This document shows, one piece after another, positions 6,409 to 6,434 of a DNA stretch of 6,434 nucleotides. How positions within the stretch are numbered: the stretch's first letter is position 1; each line of letters starts with the position of its first letter. Source of the DNA: an uncultured bacterium (GTDB lineage: Bacteria; Patescibacteriota; Microgenomatia; UBA1406; GWC2-37-13); NCBI GenBank assembly GCA_937914905.1, contig CALESU010000003.1, forward strand, positions 1 through 6,434, given 5' to 3'. Below the pieces are notes generated by a model that was given only the letters and a program-made list of their open reading frames with translations, did not search any database and was not told where the DNA came from. The position numbers and the translations under genes were made by a program.

Positions 6409-6434
6409 ATGATTGTCAAAAACCCTGATCAACG
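6409..6434 (+). CDS. Start of an unidentified gene, partial (runs off right edge)
   Basis: ATG at 6409 opens a frame (MIVKNPDQ, then CG of the next codon) that is still open at the window end. An in-frame ATG at 6391 would add six residues, but it overlaps the TATAAT that seems to serve the 6409 start. Eight residues are too few to name a family. It begins 32 bp after the LCP stop on the same strand and could be read either from its own -10 or by readthrough. Confidence 0.4.

Overview
The window reads as ordinary chromosome of a small-genome bacterium, most likely a member of the Candidate Phyla Radiation (Patescibacteria), with the Microgenomates side favoured. This is inferred from protein style, not from a marker gene. 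The evidence is a VanW protein, an LCP protein of the CPR type (two cysteines, Thr-Pro-rich tail), a membrane-tethered solute-binding protein with a proline-rich cytosolic tail, a degenerate PilM/FtsA-like protein, very tight gene packing and an apparent lack of Shine-Dalgarno sequences. GC looks low to middling (about 40-45% by eye). Reading TGA as a stop gives family-typical protein ends, so nothing suggests a recoded TGA.

Layout, left to right. (1) 853 to the left edge, minus: a partial, divergent actin-like ATPase-fold protein (PilM/FtsA style). It is easy to miss because it has no stop inside the window. (2) 2363-903, minus: a family 1 extracellular solute-binding protein held by an N-terminal membrane helix. 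(3) 2399-3802, plus, divergent from (2): a VanW family protein. (4) 4430-3813, minus, convergent with (3) and ending 10 bp from it: a hexapeptide-repeat acyltransferase. (5) 4455-5114, plus, divergent from (4) by 24 bp: ribonuclease HII. (6) 5111-6376, plus, overlapping rnhB by ATGA: an LCP phosphotransferase. (7) 6409 to the right edge, plus: the first codons of another gene. No gene-free stretch exceeds about 50 bases. I saw no RNA gene, mobile element, CRISPR array or convincing terminator.

Function. Apart from rnhB, the identifiable genes point to the cell envelope. VanW carries peptidoglycan-binding-like domains, LCP enzymes attach glycopolymers to the wall, the acyltransferase could modify sugars, the solute-binding protein probably captures an oligosaccharide or similar ligand at the outer face, and the PilM-like protein belongs to a fold used in pilus and division machinery. 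They are not one operon: strand switches split them into at least three transcription units.

The most interesting signal is regulatory. At several starts a -10-like hexamer lies only 7-9 nt upstream of the ATG, with no ribosome-binding site between. This predicts leaderless or nearly leaderless mRNAs, and at 4430/4455 two opposing promoters share the same few bases. No clearly new multi-gene system is visible; the unusual points are details of known families.
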